Source of the DNA: IMCC26077 sp964561165 | Lineage (GTDB): Bacteria > Actinomycetota > Actinomycetes > Nanopelagicales > Nanopelagicaceae | DNA length: 44,524 nt | Assembly: GCA_964561165.1 (NCBI GenBank) | Contig: CAZLOJ010000007.1 | Location: 1-44,524, forward strand | Direction: 5' to 3' | Part shown: positions 1 to 7,548 of the stretch, one piece after another | How positions within the stretch are numbered: the first letter of the stretch is position 1 | Layout: each line of letters starts with the position of its first letter | Position numbers and translations under genes: made by a program | Notes under the pieces: model-generated | The model's database searches: none | What the model was told of the DNA's origin: nothing | What the model saw: only the letters and a program-made list of their open reading frames with translations

Positions 1-600
1 ATTTCTATCGCCTCTGCTTCGCCAGAACTCCTGTTGCGTCGAGAGGGAAATCAAATCACCTCAAGCCCAATTAAAGGGACTGCGCAGAATCGTGATGGAT
101 TTCTTGAGAAAGATCGCGCTGAAAATGTGATGATTGTGGATTTAGTGCGCCATGATTTCGGCTCAATTTGTGAAACCGGCAGCATCCACACTCCTCGACT
201 TTTAGCAGTTGAAGAACATCCGGGATTAGCGCATCTTGTCTCGGATGTGCAAGGGGATTTGCAACCAAAGATTTCGTGGCAGGAGATATTTACATCAGTG
301 CTTCCTGCGGGATCGATTAGCGGTGCACCAAAATCTGCCGCGCGTGCACTAATTGCCCGTTTGGAGCATGTGCAGCGCGGTCCTTACTGTGGAGCAATTG
401 GCTGGGTGCATGGCAATCGGGCCGAGCTTGCCGTTGGCATTCGTACTTTTTGGATTGATCAGACTCAGCCGGAGACGTTTCTTAATTTCGGCACCGGAGC
501 AGGAATCACGTGGGGATCGGAACCAGAGCTGGAGTGGGCAGAGACTCAGTTAAAGGCGAGTCGTTTATTATCAATCGTCGGCGAAAAAGGAAACTCATGA
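1..600 (+). CDS. pabB: Aminodeoxychorismate synthase component I, C-terminal part (5' end outside window)
   Basis: The chorismate-binding subunit converts chorismate, with ammonia from the PabA glutaminase, to 4-amino-4-deoxychorismate for folate synthesis. The reading frame is open from base 1, so only the last 199 residues are present. They carry the hallmarks of the anthranilate synthase/PabB family catalytic domain: PIKGT, DLVRHDFG, PAGSISGAPK and, near the end, GTGAGITWGSEPE, a form more like PabB than TrpE. The stop overlaps the pabC start by 4 bp (ATGA), so the two are probably translated together. Neighbouring pabC supports PabB over TrpE. The N-terminal half cannot be judged. Confidence 0.9.
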   Translation: MSIASASPELLLRREGNQITSSPIKGTAQNRDGFLEKDRAENVMIVDLVRHDFGSICETGSIHTPRLLAVEEHPGLAHLVSDVQGDLQPKISWQEIFTSVLPAGSISGAPKSAARALIARLEHVQRGPYCGAIGWVHGNRAELAVGIRTFWIDQTQPETFLNFGTGAGITWGSEPELEWAETQLKASRLLSIVGEKGNS

Positions 601-1385
601 TGATCTGGCTTAACGATCGATTGGTCGATGAAGGCTCGAGCGAGGCAACGCTTCCGCTCAACGATCGCTCCTTCTTACTTGGCGAAGGGGTTTTTGAGAC
701 TATTCTTACCGTCGGGGCGCAACCGGTTGCCCTTGATCGCCATATTGCTCGATTGCGTCATGGTGCGCAATCTCTCGGATTCAGTTGCCCCTCTAGTGAT
801 GTAATAGCAGTAGCTGTGACCTCGTTACTGCAGAGCACTTCAGATATCAATGTGGGGCGAATGCGAATCACCCTCTCGGCTTCTTCCACATTTCTTATTA
901 CCCATCAGCGCTATATGGAATGGAGCGAGCCCGCTAGTTTGGTTACCTACCCCTTTCCGTTCAACGCGAAGTCACCTTTGCAAAAGATTAAATCAACATC
1001 GTATGGCGAGTACTTGCATGCTTTTCGATACGCCAAAGAGCGAAATGCCGATGATGCGTTGCTCTTTAATACTCAAGACCTTGTTATGGAGGCAAGTACA
1101 GCCAACATCATCGCGCTCATCGGGGGGCGATGGGTAACGCCCCCACTCTCTGCAGGGCCATTGCCGGGAATCACCCGCGAGCTGCTTATCGAGTGGGGGT
1201 TGCTCACAGAGCGTGAACTTCTCTTCGAAGAGCTGCAGCGATGTGAATCGGTCGCGCTCATCTCAAGCTTGCGAAGCATCCAGCCAGTCTCCGAGATAAA
1301 CGGCAGGAAATACAAGAGCTCAGGGAAAATTGAAGAATTGGCCACTTCATATAAAGGTGCTCTCGCGAGTAACCTTAACCCGTGA
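597..1385 (+). CDS. pabC: 4-amino-4-deoxychorismate lyase (class IV PLP enzyme)
   Basis: This enzyme removes pyruvate from aminodeoxychorismate to give 4-aminobenzoate. The protein has 262 residues, normal for class IV aminotransferases. It shows the N-terminal LNDRSFLLGEGVFET motif, a likely PLP lysine in IKSTSYGE (about residue 132), and the E-A-S-T-AN motif (about 165) that holds the cofactor. The start at 597 is chosen because ATGA overlaps the pabB stop and an AAGGAAA sequence lies just upstream; a second ATG follows at 600. A branched-chain or D-amino-acid aminotransferase would share these motifs, but the pabB neighbour decides the call. Confidence 0.88.
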   Translation: MMIWLNDRLVDEGSSEATLPLNDRSFLLGEGVFETILTVGAQPVALDRHIARLRHGAQSLGFSCPSSDVIAVAVTSLLQSTSDINVGRMRITLSASSTFLITHQRYMEWSEPASLVTYPFPFNAKSPLQKIKSTSYGEYLHAFRYAKERNADDALLFNTQDLVMEASTANIIALIGGRWVTPPLSAGPLPGITRELLIEWGLLTERELLFEELQRCESVALISSLRSIQPVSEINGRKYKSSGKIEELATSYKGALASNLNP

Positions 1386-1720
1386 TCAAAAGGTTCCGCG
1401 CTCGAGCAAAGACCACACCCGCAGGCGAGTTGGCTTGGCGGATTGGCGTTGCCGTCCTTGGCGGAACTATCACGGTGCTCGGTGCAATCTTTCTCATCAC
1501 TCCAGGGCCAGGTTGGCTGATCATCTTTGCAGGACTAGGCATCCTCGCCTCCGAATTTGCTTGGGCTGATCGAGCGTTAATCAAAACCAAAATGCTCGCG
1601 ATAAAGGCAGCGCAAAAAGCGCTTCCGCCGGGGAAGAGACGGCTATATATAGGTATCGCAATAGTGATTGCGGTAGCGATAGTTCTCGCTCTCTTCGCGA
1701 TACGACGTAATTTCGCGTAA
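1382..1720 (+). CDS. Small PGPGW-motif membrane protein (TIGR02611-like)
   Basis: This is a 112-residue protein of unknown function. It starts with a GTG that overlaps the pabC stop (GTGA). After a basic N-terminus come two hydrophobic segments (about residues 20-40 and 45-65) joined by ITPGPGW, the signature of the PGPGW transmembrane family. A further hydrophobic stretch (about 87-105) sits near the C-terminus, so three membrane segments are likely. The motif and length fit the actinobacterial TIGR02611 group, for which I know no established role. A 6-bp stem hairpin lies 7 nt after its stop. Confidence 0.75.
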   Translation: MIKRFRARAKTTPAGELAWRIGVAVLGGTITVLGAIFLITPGPGWLIIFAGLGILASEFAWADRALIKTKMLAIKAAQKALPPGKRRLYIGIAIVIAVAIVLALFAIRRNFA

Positions 1721-1726
1721 GGCACC

Positions 1727-1742
1727 CTCACGAACGCGTGAG
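1727..1742. promoter_or_regulatory. Dyad between the PGPGW gene and thrS
   Basis: CTCACG (1727-1732) and CGTGAG (1737-1742) form a perfect 6-bp inverted repeat around a 4-nt loop. It starts 7 nt after the stop of the upstream gene. It also occupies the place of a -35 element, 17 bp upstream of the TAGGCT box of thrS. It has no following T-tract, so it could be a U-less terminator hairpin or an operator. Confidence 0.45.
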
Positions 1743-1749
1743 TGCGCGC

Positions 1750-1755
1750 TAGGCT
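1750..1755 (+). promoter_or_regulatory. Putative -10 box of thrS (leaderless)
   Basis: TAGGCT ends 7 nt before the thrS ATG at 1763. Transcription from it would begin at or next to the start codon, giving a leaderless message. No good -35 hexamer is visible, and no Shine-Dalgarno sequence lies before the ATG, which agrees with this reading. Confidence 0.55.
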
Positions 1756-1762
1756 TGGATTT

Positions 1763-3751
1763 ATGGCCGAGCTGACAATCACTCTCGATGGCGCGCGCGC
1801 TATCGTGCAGATCGAAAAGTACACCGGCGAACTCTTCAAAGACCGCCCTGAGGTCATTGCGCTGCGCATCAATGGGCAGTTGCGTGATCTGAATACAGTT
1901 CTCAGCGATGGCAACATTGTCGAAACTGTGACGGTTTCATCGCCTGATGGCTTATCTATTCTTAGACATTCCAGTGCTCACGTACTTGCACAAGCGGTCC
2001 AAAATCTCTTTCCTGGAACGCGCCTGGGTATTGGCCCGCCGATCAAAGATGGTTTCTACTATGACTTCGATTCAGCGCGGCCATTTACTCCAGAGGATCT
2101 CGCCTCTCTTGAAAAGGAGATGTCAAAGATCATCAAGGGAAATCAGCGCTTTCGGCGGAGGGTTGTTTCGGAGCAAGAGGCTCTCGCTGAACTATCTGCT
2201 GAGCCATTCAAGTGTGAATTGATTGCAATTAAGTCTGATGCTTCCGATGAATCGTCAGTGGAAGTTGGCGCAGGGGAGCTAACAATCTATGACAATTTGA
2301 ATCGCGATGGAGAGATCGCATGGAAGGATTTATGTAGAGGGCCGCATCTGCCCACCACCAAATTGATTCCTGCTGTAAAGCTCATGCGCTCATCTGGAGC
2401 CTACTGGCGAGGTTCTGAGAAAAATCCCATGCTGCAACGAATTTATGGCACTGCTTGGCCAAGCCAAGAGGAACTTGATCAGTATTTACTCTTTCTTGAA
2501 GAGGCAGAGAAGCGCGATCATCGCAGGCTAGGGGTGGAGCTTGATCTCTTCTCATTCCCAGAAGAAATAGGTTCAGGCCTAGCAGTGTTTCACCCGAAAG
2601 GTGGAATCATCCGTCGAGCGATGGAAGATTATTCGCGTAAACGTCACGAAGAAGAGAATTATCAATTCGTGTACTCACCACATCTTACCAAAGCGGCGCT
2701 ATTTGAAACTTCTGGCCACTTAGAGTGGTACGCCGAAGGAATGTATCCACCAATGATTCTTGATGAAGAGCGAAATAGCGATGGCTCTATCAAGCGAGCG
2801 GGTGCTTCGTATTACATGAAGCCAATGAATTGCCCCTTCCACAATCTGATCTATCGATCTAGCGGAAGGTCCTATCGAGACCTTCCGCTTCGTCTTTTTG
2901 AATTCGGGACGGTTTACCGTTACGAGAAATCTGGGGTGATCCAAGGCCTGACTCGCGCTCGAGGATTTACGCAAGATGATGCGCACATCTATTGCACTCC
3001 TGACCAAATGCCAAGTGAATTAGATAGTTTGCTTACTTTCGTTCTTAATCTATTGAGGGATTATGGGCTCGCCGATTTTTATCTCGAGCTGTCTACACGC
3101 AATGACGAGAAATTTGTTGGCAATGATCAAGATTGGTCTGTTGCAACGCAGGCGCTCCGCGAAGCTGCAGAACGCCAAAACCTGGAACTCGTTCTTGACG
3201 AAGGAGGAGCAGCGTTTTATGGTCCGAAAATCTCAGTGCAAGCTAAGGATGCAATTGGTAGAACGTGGCAGATGTCTACGATTCAGGTTGATTTCCAATT
3301 ACCAAATCGCTTTGACCTCGTATATGTCGCACCCGATGGCTCACGCGCCCGACCAGTCATGATTCATAGGGCCCTTTTTGGCTCCATCGAACGATTCTTC
3401 GGTGTGCTCACCGAGCACTACGCCGGAGCATTCCCTCCTTGGCTAGCTCCTGTCCAAGTGCGTGCGATACCTGTGGCTGAAGCCTTCCTGCCCTACCTAG
3501 AAGAGATTGCGTCGACAATGCGGCGTGCTGGAATTCGAATCGAAGTGGATAGAAGTGATGATCGCATGCAGAAGAAGATCCGCAATGCTCAAATAGAGAA
3601 GATCCCATTCATGGTAATTGCTGGTGAGGTAGACCAGCAGGCAGGGGCCATTTCAATTCGCTATCGAAACGGCGAGCAGAAAAACGGAATTCCGATTGCA
3701 GATGCGATTGCGGAAATTCAAAGCGCAATCGCATCTCGAATCCAGGTTTAA
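1763..3751 (+). CDS. thrS: Threonyl-tRNA synthetase
   Basis: ThrRS charges tRNA-Thr in the cytoplasm. The 662-residue protein has an N-terminal TGS domain (about 1-60) and an editing domain with the HSSAH and CRGPH zinc/catalytic motifs that remove mischarged serine. The class II core follows, with the active-site zinc ligands in KPMNCPF, DDAHIY and MIHRALFGS. Motif 2 is the TRARGF region and motif 3 is GSIERF. A C-terminal anticodon-binding domain ends the protein. The ATG at 1763 is chosen because MAELTITL begins a normal TGS domain and a TAGGCT box sits 7 nt upstream; a GTG at 1742 would add seven residues. Downstream, the HIT gene starts 1 bp after the stop, as in other Actinobacteria. 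Confidence 0.97.
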   Translation: MAELTITLDGARAIVQIEKYTGELFKDRPEVIALRINGQLRDLNTVLSDGNIVETVTVSSPDGLSILRHSSAHVLAQAVQNLFPGTRLGIGPPIKDGFYYDFDSARPFTPEDLASLEKEMSKIIKGNQRFRRRVVSEQEALAELSAEPFKCELIAIKSDASDESSVEVGAGELTIYDNLNRDGEIAWKDLCRGPHLPTTKLIPAVKLMRSSGAYWRGSEKNPMLQRIYGTAWPSQEELDQYLLFLEEAEKRDHRRLGVELDLFSFPEEIGSGLAVFHPKGGIIRRAMEDYSRKRHEEENYQFVYSPHLTKAALFETSGHLEWYAEGMYPPMILDEERNSDGSIKRAGASYYMKPMNCPFHNLIYRSSGRSYRDLPLRLFEFGTVYRYEKSGVIQGLTRARGFTQDDAHIYCTPDQMPSELDSLLTFVLNLLRDYGLADFYLELSTRNDEKFVGNDQDWSVATQALREAAERQNLELVLDEGGAAFYGPKISVQAKDAIGRTWQMSTIQVDFQLPNRFDLVYVAPDGSRARPVMIHRALFGSIERFFGVLTEHYAGAFPPWLAPVQVRAIPVAEAFLPYLEEIASTMRRAGIRIEVDRSDDRMQKKIRNAQIEKIPFMVIAGEVDQQAGAISIRYRNGEQKNGIPIADAIAEIQSAIASRIQV

Positions 3752-3752
3752 G

Positions 3753-4256
3753 ATGGGCGAAGCGCACGATCAATGGGAGCGCATTTGGACCCCATTTCGC
3801 AAAGAATATCTAGACAAGCTCAGCAACGGTGATTACGAGTGTCCGTTCTGTCACATCCCAAACCTTTCGGACTCAGAATCCTTCATCCTTGCTCGAGGAA
3901 AGTTTTCCTATGCTGTGCTCAATAGGTATCCATACAACCCAGGCCATATTTTGATCTGCACTTATCGTCACGTTGGTGAGTACCTTCAACTTACCGATCT
4001 GGAAACCGAGGAAATTTCATCTCTCACGAAAGCGAGCATGCTCGCCTTACGTGGCGTGAGCGCTGAGGTAAATTTCAATGTGGGAATGAATCAAGGGCGA
4101 ATTGCTGGTGCTGGGCTTCCAGATCATTTTCATCAGCATGTAGTACCACGTTGGCGCGGAGATTCGAACTTCATGCCAGTAATAGGCGGGACGAAGGTTC
4201 TCTCACAGATGCTTCATGAAACGCATATTATTTTAAGCGAGCTCTGGCCGAAGTAG
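3753..4256 (+). CDS. HIT-family protein, Ap4A phosphorylase-like
   Basis: Histidine-triad nucleotide-binding protein of 167 residues. It shows a CPFC pair (30-33), the GMNQGRIAGAG loop (111-121) and the triad HFHQH (H125, H127, H129), followed by VVPRW. In mycobacteria the gene at this place between thrS and pgsA (Rv2613c) is described as a diadenosine tetraphosphate phosphorylase, and the sequence fits that branch. Link to thrS is sensible, because aminoacyl-tRNA synthetases make Ap4A as a by-product; that link is inference. Its 3' end meets the minus-strand gene at 4260 tail to tail with a 3-bp gap. Confidence 0.85.
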   Translation: MGEAHDQWERIWTPFRKEYLDKLSNGDYECPFCHIPNLSDSESFILARGKFSYAVLNRYPYNPGHILICTYRHVGEYLQLTDLETEEISSLTKASMLALRGVSAEVNFNVGMNQGRIAGAGLPDHFHQHVVPRWRGDSNFMPVIGGTKVLSQMLHETHIILSELWPK

Positions 4257-4259
4257 ACA

Positions 4260-4874
4260 CTATGCCTCAATAACTTCTTCGAGGTAACTAGTTAATTCAA
4301 CAGACCCTAAATGTAACGCGGCGGAGTGCGGAATGATGGGAACAAATAAACCAGTTGCAAATTTCCCTCCCTCAAGTCCTGAAATACTCTCGAGGTACTC
4401 TTCTCGGAATTCGCTTACTAGAATTTGATGATCTTCATCGCTAGCTTTAATTTCTAGTGTGTTCGTTGAGTAATCTCTTATCTCCAGGGTCTCTAGGTCT
4501 ATGAATGCACAAGGTTGACCATTATCTGCGTGTAGCACCAGGAACGGCGTGACGCCCTCGCCAAACATTCGCCGTGCAATAAGGACTGCTTCATCAAAGT
4601 CTGCCTCTTCATTTTCGATTTTCGTGATGACGATTGCGCGCGGAATTAGGAGCTCTGCTAACTCATTCCAAACCTCAATCAAGGAATTCGGAGCGCCTTC
4701 GTAAGCGCTCATCGCCAGTACGACAGCTGAGAACTCGGGGAATTCATAATTAAGTTGGTCTGCATAGGCAACGGAGACCGAAAAGTTGTCGGGGATGGCC
4801 CGTGCCACGCCTTCGAGATCGGCCGATTCGTGGCCAATAATGGCGATGCGCGTAGGGCTACCGGAGGAACTCAC
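4260..4874 (-). CDS. Shrunken EF-G-like G-domain protein without P-loop
   Basis: This is a 204-residue protein that I read as a degenerate G domain of the EF-G-like (EF-G2/FusA2) translational GTPases. The aligned blocks are: RIAIIGHESADLEG (9-22) where the P-loop should be; a VVLAMSAYEGAP block (51-62); IPRAIVITKIENEEADFDEA (77-96), matching the NKxD region (TKLD in relatives, here TKIE); and GLFVPIIPHSAALHLGSVEL (175-194), matching the end of the G domain. The GKT/S of the P-loop and the DTPG motif are absent, as are domains II-V. It should not bind GTP normally. It starts with GTG, 6 nt after a TAGGCT box. From memory, Streptomyces carries an EF-G2 gene beside pgsA, so this may be its remnant. 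The frame is intact, which argues for continued use. Confidence 0.6.
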   Translation of the reverse strand: MSSSGSPTRIAIIGHESADLEGVARAIPDNFSVSVAYADQLNYEFPEFSAVVLAMSAYEGAPNSLIEVWNELAELLIPRAIVITKIENEEADFDEAVLIARRMFGEGVTPFLVLHADNGQPCAFIDLETLEIRDYSTNTLEIKASDEDHQILVSEFREEYLESISGLEGGKFATGLFVPIIPHSAALHLGSVELTSYLEEVIEA

Positions 4875-4880
4875 ATGATG

Positions 4881-4886
4881 AGCCTA
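4881..4886 (-). promoter_or_regulatory. Putative -10 box of the EF-G-like gene (leaderless)
   Basis: On the minus strand TAGGCT lies 6 nt before the GTG start at 4874. It shares two base pairs (4885-4886) with the -10 box of pgsA on the plus strand, so the two promoters overlap back to back. I see no clear -35 element. Confidence 0.5.
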
Positions 4887-4890
4887 CGAT
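4885..4890 (+). promoter_or_regulatory. Putative -10 box of pgsA (leaderless)
   Basis: TACGAT fits TANNNT and ends 9 nt before the ATG at 4900, compatible with a leaderless or nearly leaderless pgsA message. No Shine-Dalgarno sequence is present between it and the start. Confidence 0.45.
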
Positions 4891-4899
4891 GTAACCACC

Positions 4900-5490
4900 A
4901 TGATTAGTTCTTTCTTGCGCGCACCGGTCGCTCGTGTTGTCGAGCCAACTGCTCGCGCCTTGCTCCGAAAGAAAATTACCCCCAATCAGATCACGATTGT
5001 GGGCTCGATAGGTACTGTCGGAGTCTCGTTAGTTTTTTTCACACGCGGAAATTTTTTCTGGGGCACCATGGCGCTACTGCTCTTCATTTTCAGTGATTTG
5101 GTCGATGGCACAATGGCTCGACTTTCGGGCATGAGTTCACGATGGGGAGCATTCCTTGATTCCACAGCAGATCGCGTAGTGGATGCCGCCTTGATTGGGA
5201 GCGTGACCTACTACTTATATGTTGAGCAAGATCCGCTACAAGTGGTGGCATGGTTTGCACTTGCTGGAGGCTTCCTTGTCTCATACGTAAAAGCACGAGC
5301 GGAAGCTGCGGGATTTCGATGTGATGGGGGATTTGCCGAACGTCCCGAACGGACAATCATCTTGCTGGTGGCTACAGGTTTCGCGGGCCTGGGAATCCCT
5401 TTCATTCTAGCTATCGGGATCTGGTTGCTAGCTATCGCCTCTCATATAACCGTTGTGCACCGAGTAGTTCAAGTGTGGCAACAGCGATGA
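4900..5490 (+). CDS. pgsA: Phosphatidylinositol phosphate synthase (CDP-alcohol phosphatidyltransferase)
   Basis: The enzyme joins CDP-diacylglycerol and inositol phosphate in the membrane to make phosphatidylinositol phosphate, the lipid base for phosphatidylinositol mannosides. The 196-residue protein has several membrane helices and the full CDP-alcohol phosphotransferase signature DLVDG-x2-AR-x8-G-x3-D-x3-D, with metal-binding D66, D69, D87 and D91. A phosphatidylglycerol phosphate synthase would share the motif. The adjoining acyltransferase and PimA, and the PgsA1 position in mycobacteria, favour the inositol substrate. The stop overlaps the next start (ATGA). Confidence 0.88.
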   Translation: MISSFLRAPVARVVEPTARALLRKKITPNQITIVGSIGTVGVSLVFFTRGNFFWGTMALLLFIFSDLVDGTMARLSGMSSRWGAFLDSTADRVVDAALIGSVTYYLYVEQDPLQVVAWFALAGGFLVSYVKARAEAAGFRCDGGFAERPERTIILLVATGFAGLGIPFILAIGIWLLAIASHITVVHRVVQVWQQR

Positions 5491-6350
5491 TTGCGCACAT
5501 TGCAAGTTTTGTGTATCTGCTGGCTTGGCGAGTCGTACGAGCTCTGCCAGAAGCAACCGCATATCGACTTTTTGCAAGAGTGGCTGCGCGATCGATTGAA
5601 CGCGAGAGTAAATCCTTTAACCGTCTAAAGAATAATCTCCGCCGAACGCAACCAAACTTGAGCGAGTCTGAACTGGTTGAAGTAGCTTCGCGGGGTATGA
5701 AAAGTTACTTGCGGTATTGGTGCGATGCCTTTCGTCTACCAACGTGGAGTCAGGAGCGAATTACCTCCACCGTAACCGTTGATGGCGAAGAGATGTTTCG
5801 CTCTCTAGTCGCCGAGGGCAAGGGAGTTATTGTCGCGTTGCCACACTCAGGTAACTGGGATCACGCCGGAGCGTATTTTTGTGCAACCGGCATACCAATC
5901 ATCAGCGTTGCTGAGAAACTTAAGCCCGAACGGGTATTCAAGGCATTCTTGAGTTATCGTCAACGAATCGGAATGCGGATTTATTCCACTTCTGAGAATG
6001 TCATTCCAATTCTCAATAAACACCTATCTGATGGTGAAGTTGTAGCGTTGGTAGCGGATCGTGATCTATCAAAAAGTGGAATTGAAGTTAGGTTTTTCGA
6101 TGGAGTAGCCAAGATGCCGAGTGGGCCAGCGCTCTTGTCCTTGCGGAACAATTCTTATCTCGTGGTGGCACACGTTACATACACCGAAATTGGAATACAC
6201 ATTAAATTTTCAAAACCGCTAATTCCAAACACCAGCTCAGACAAATCGAAAGTTGAAGATCTCACTCAACAAGCTGCAGATATCTTTGCGGAGGGCATTG
6301 CGCAAACCCCGGAAGATTGGCATATGCTGCAGAAAATTTGGATTGATTAA
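5487..6350 (+). CDS. Phosphatidylinositol mannoside acyltransferase (PatA-like)
   Basis: Member of the lysophospholipid acyltransferase family related to LpxL/HtrB. The mycobacterial homologue PatA (Rv2611c) transfers palmitate to the mannose of PIM on the cytoplasmic face of the membrane. The 287-residue protein has an N-terminal hydrophobic segment, the HX4D catalytic motif in PHSGNWD (H120, D125), VADRDLSKSGIEV, and the family ending EDWHMLQKIW. The ATG at 5487 overlaps the pgsA stop by 4 bp; a GTG at 5475 is also in frame. Its place between pgsA and pimA matches mycobacteria and supports the substrate. Confidence 0.87.
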   Translation: MIAHIASFVYLLAWRVVRALPEATAYRLFARVAARSIERESKSFNRLKNNLRRTQPNLSESELVEVASRGMKSYLRYWCDAFRLPTWSQERITSTVTVDGEEMFRSLVAEGKGVIVALPHSGNWDHAGAYFCATGIPIISVAEKLKPERVFKAFLSYRQRIGMRIYSTSENVIPILNKHLSDGEVVALVADRDLSKSGIEVRFFDGVAKMPSGPALLSLRNNSYLVVAHVTYTEIGIHIKFSKPLIPNTSSDKSKVEDLTQQAADIFAEGIAQTPEDWHMLQKIWID

Positions 6351-6375
6351 GTCGATGGTGAACGCAATTAACAAA

Positions 6376-6381
6376 AAGGAG
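6376..6381 (+). promoter_or_regulatory. Ribosome binding site deciding the pimA start
   Basis: AAGGAG lies 6 nt before a TTG at 6388. It selects that TTG over the in-frame ATG at 6355, which has no such sequence, and gives a protein that begins MRIGM like known PimA. Confidence 0.65.
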
Positions 6382-6387
6382 CGAAAG

Positions 6388-7548
6388 TTGCGGATTGGAA
6401 TGGTCTCGCCGTATGGCTGGGATCTGCCTGGCGGCGTTCAGGCGCACATCCACGATCTAGCGCTCTACTGCATGGATCAAGGCCATGACGTTTCCGTGAT
6501 GGCGCCTGCGGTCGATGAAAGTAATTTGCCGGATTGGGTAGTTAGCAGTGGTCGTCCAATCGCAATTCCTTACAACGGAGCTGTGGCGCGTGTGGCTTTT
6601 GGCCCTGTTGCGAACAGGCGCGTGCGAAAGTGGATCAATGAGGGAGGATTTGATTTATTACATCTCCACGAACCGGCCATTCCCTCACTCTCATTGTTAG
6701 CGTGTTGGGCAGCTGAGGGACCGCTGGTTGGGACATTCCACGTGTCAGCTCCAAAACAAAAAGCTATCTATGCTGTTGGTCCGATTTTGGAACCAGCGAT
6801 TGAGAAATTACATGCGCGTATTGCCGTGAGTGAGACAGCGCGCACAACCTTGACCGACCATCTTGATACTGATGCTGTAGTGATACCAAACGGCATCAAC
6901 CACAGCGCTTTCGCATTGGGCTCGCGCGCACCAGATCTACCTGAGCGAACGATAGGTTTTATCGGGCGCTTCGAAGAGCCCCGTAAAGGTTTGTCGATTC
7001 TCCTAGAAAGCTGCGAAATGCTCCTGGCGCGAGGTGAACAATTCCATCTAGTGGTTGCCGGTCCTGGCGATTCATCTGAATTTACTGAGAGGTTGAGCGT
7101 CAAACTTCGCGAGCGCACCCAGTTTTTGGGCAGAGTGAGTGATTGTCGTAAACAAGAGATCCTTAGATCGATTGCGCTTTATGTCGCGCCAAATACTGGT
7201 GGAGAGAGCTTCGGCATCATTCTCGCTGAAGCCATGGCAGCAGGCGCACCTGTGATTGCAAGCGACCTTCCAGCTTTTCACGATGTATTGGAGGGCGGCA
7301 TGGCGGGTGAAATTTTTAGCGTTGGTGATTCCACTGAATTGGCAGCACGGCTAAGCGCGCTATTAAACGATCCAATGCGCCGGAAGCAGTTGAAGGTTAT
7401 TGGTCAAAAGAGCTCTCATCGATTCGATTGGTCTATCGTGGGAGAGTCGATTCTTGATATTTACCGCATGGTGAGCGCGGCTGGTGAAAAAGTTCGACTT
7501 GGTTCGGATTTGCGTTTTTCTCGAGATGCAGGGGATAAGAATTTATGA
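6388..7548 (+). CDS. pimA: Phosphatidylinositol mannosyltransferase PimA
   Basis: GT4-family glycosyltransferase that adds the first mannose from GDP-mannose to phosphatidylinositol. With the TTG start at 6388 the protein has 386 residues and begins MRIGMVSPYGWDLPGGVQAH, close to PimA. The DLPGGVQ loop, HLHEP, FIGRFEEPRKG and the EX7E-type motif in GGESFGIILAEAMAAG are visible. The start rests on a strong Shine-Dalgarno sequence; ATG 6355 would add 11 residues. Its stop overlaps the next gene (ATGA). A related GT4 sugar transferase is possible in principle, but the pgsA-PatA context makes PimA very likely. Confidence 0.9.
   Translation: MRIGMVSPYGWDLPGGVQAHIHDLALYCMDQGHDVSVMAPAVDESNLPDWVVSSGRPIAIPYNGAVARVAFGPVANRRVRKWINEGGFDLLHLHEPAIPSLSLLACWAAEGPLVGTFHVSAPKQKAIYAVGPILEPAIEKLHARIAVSETARTTLTDHLDTDAVVIPNGINHSAFALGSRAPDLPERTIGFIGRFEEPRKGLSILLESCEMLLARGEQFHLVVAGPGDSSEFTERLSVKLRERTQFLGRVSDCRKQEILRSIALYVAPNTGGESFGIILAEAMAAGAPVIASDLPAFHDVLEGGMAGEIFSVGDSTELAARLSALLNDPMRRKQLKVIGQKSSHRFDWSIVGESILDIYRMVSAAGEKVRLGSDLRFSRDAGDKNL

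Noticed and set aside
1721..1762. T-box riboswitch before thrS
   Set aside because: Only 42 bp are available and the message seems leaderless, so there is no room for a T-box.
1375..1917. 180-codon minus-strand open frame opposite the PGPGW gene and the start of thrS
   Set aside because: It lies wholly opposite two recognised plus-strand genes and crosses the thrS promoter. The translation resembles no family and is a shadow of the coding frames.
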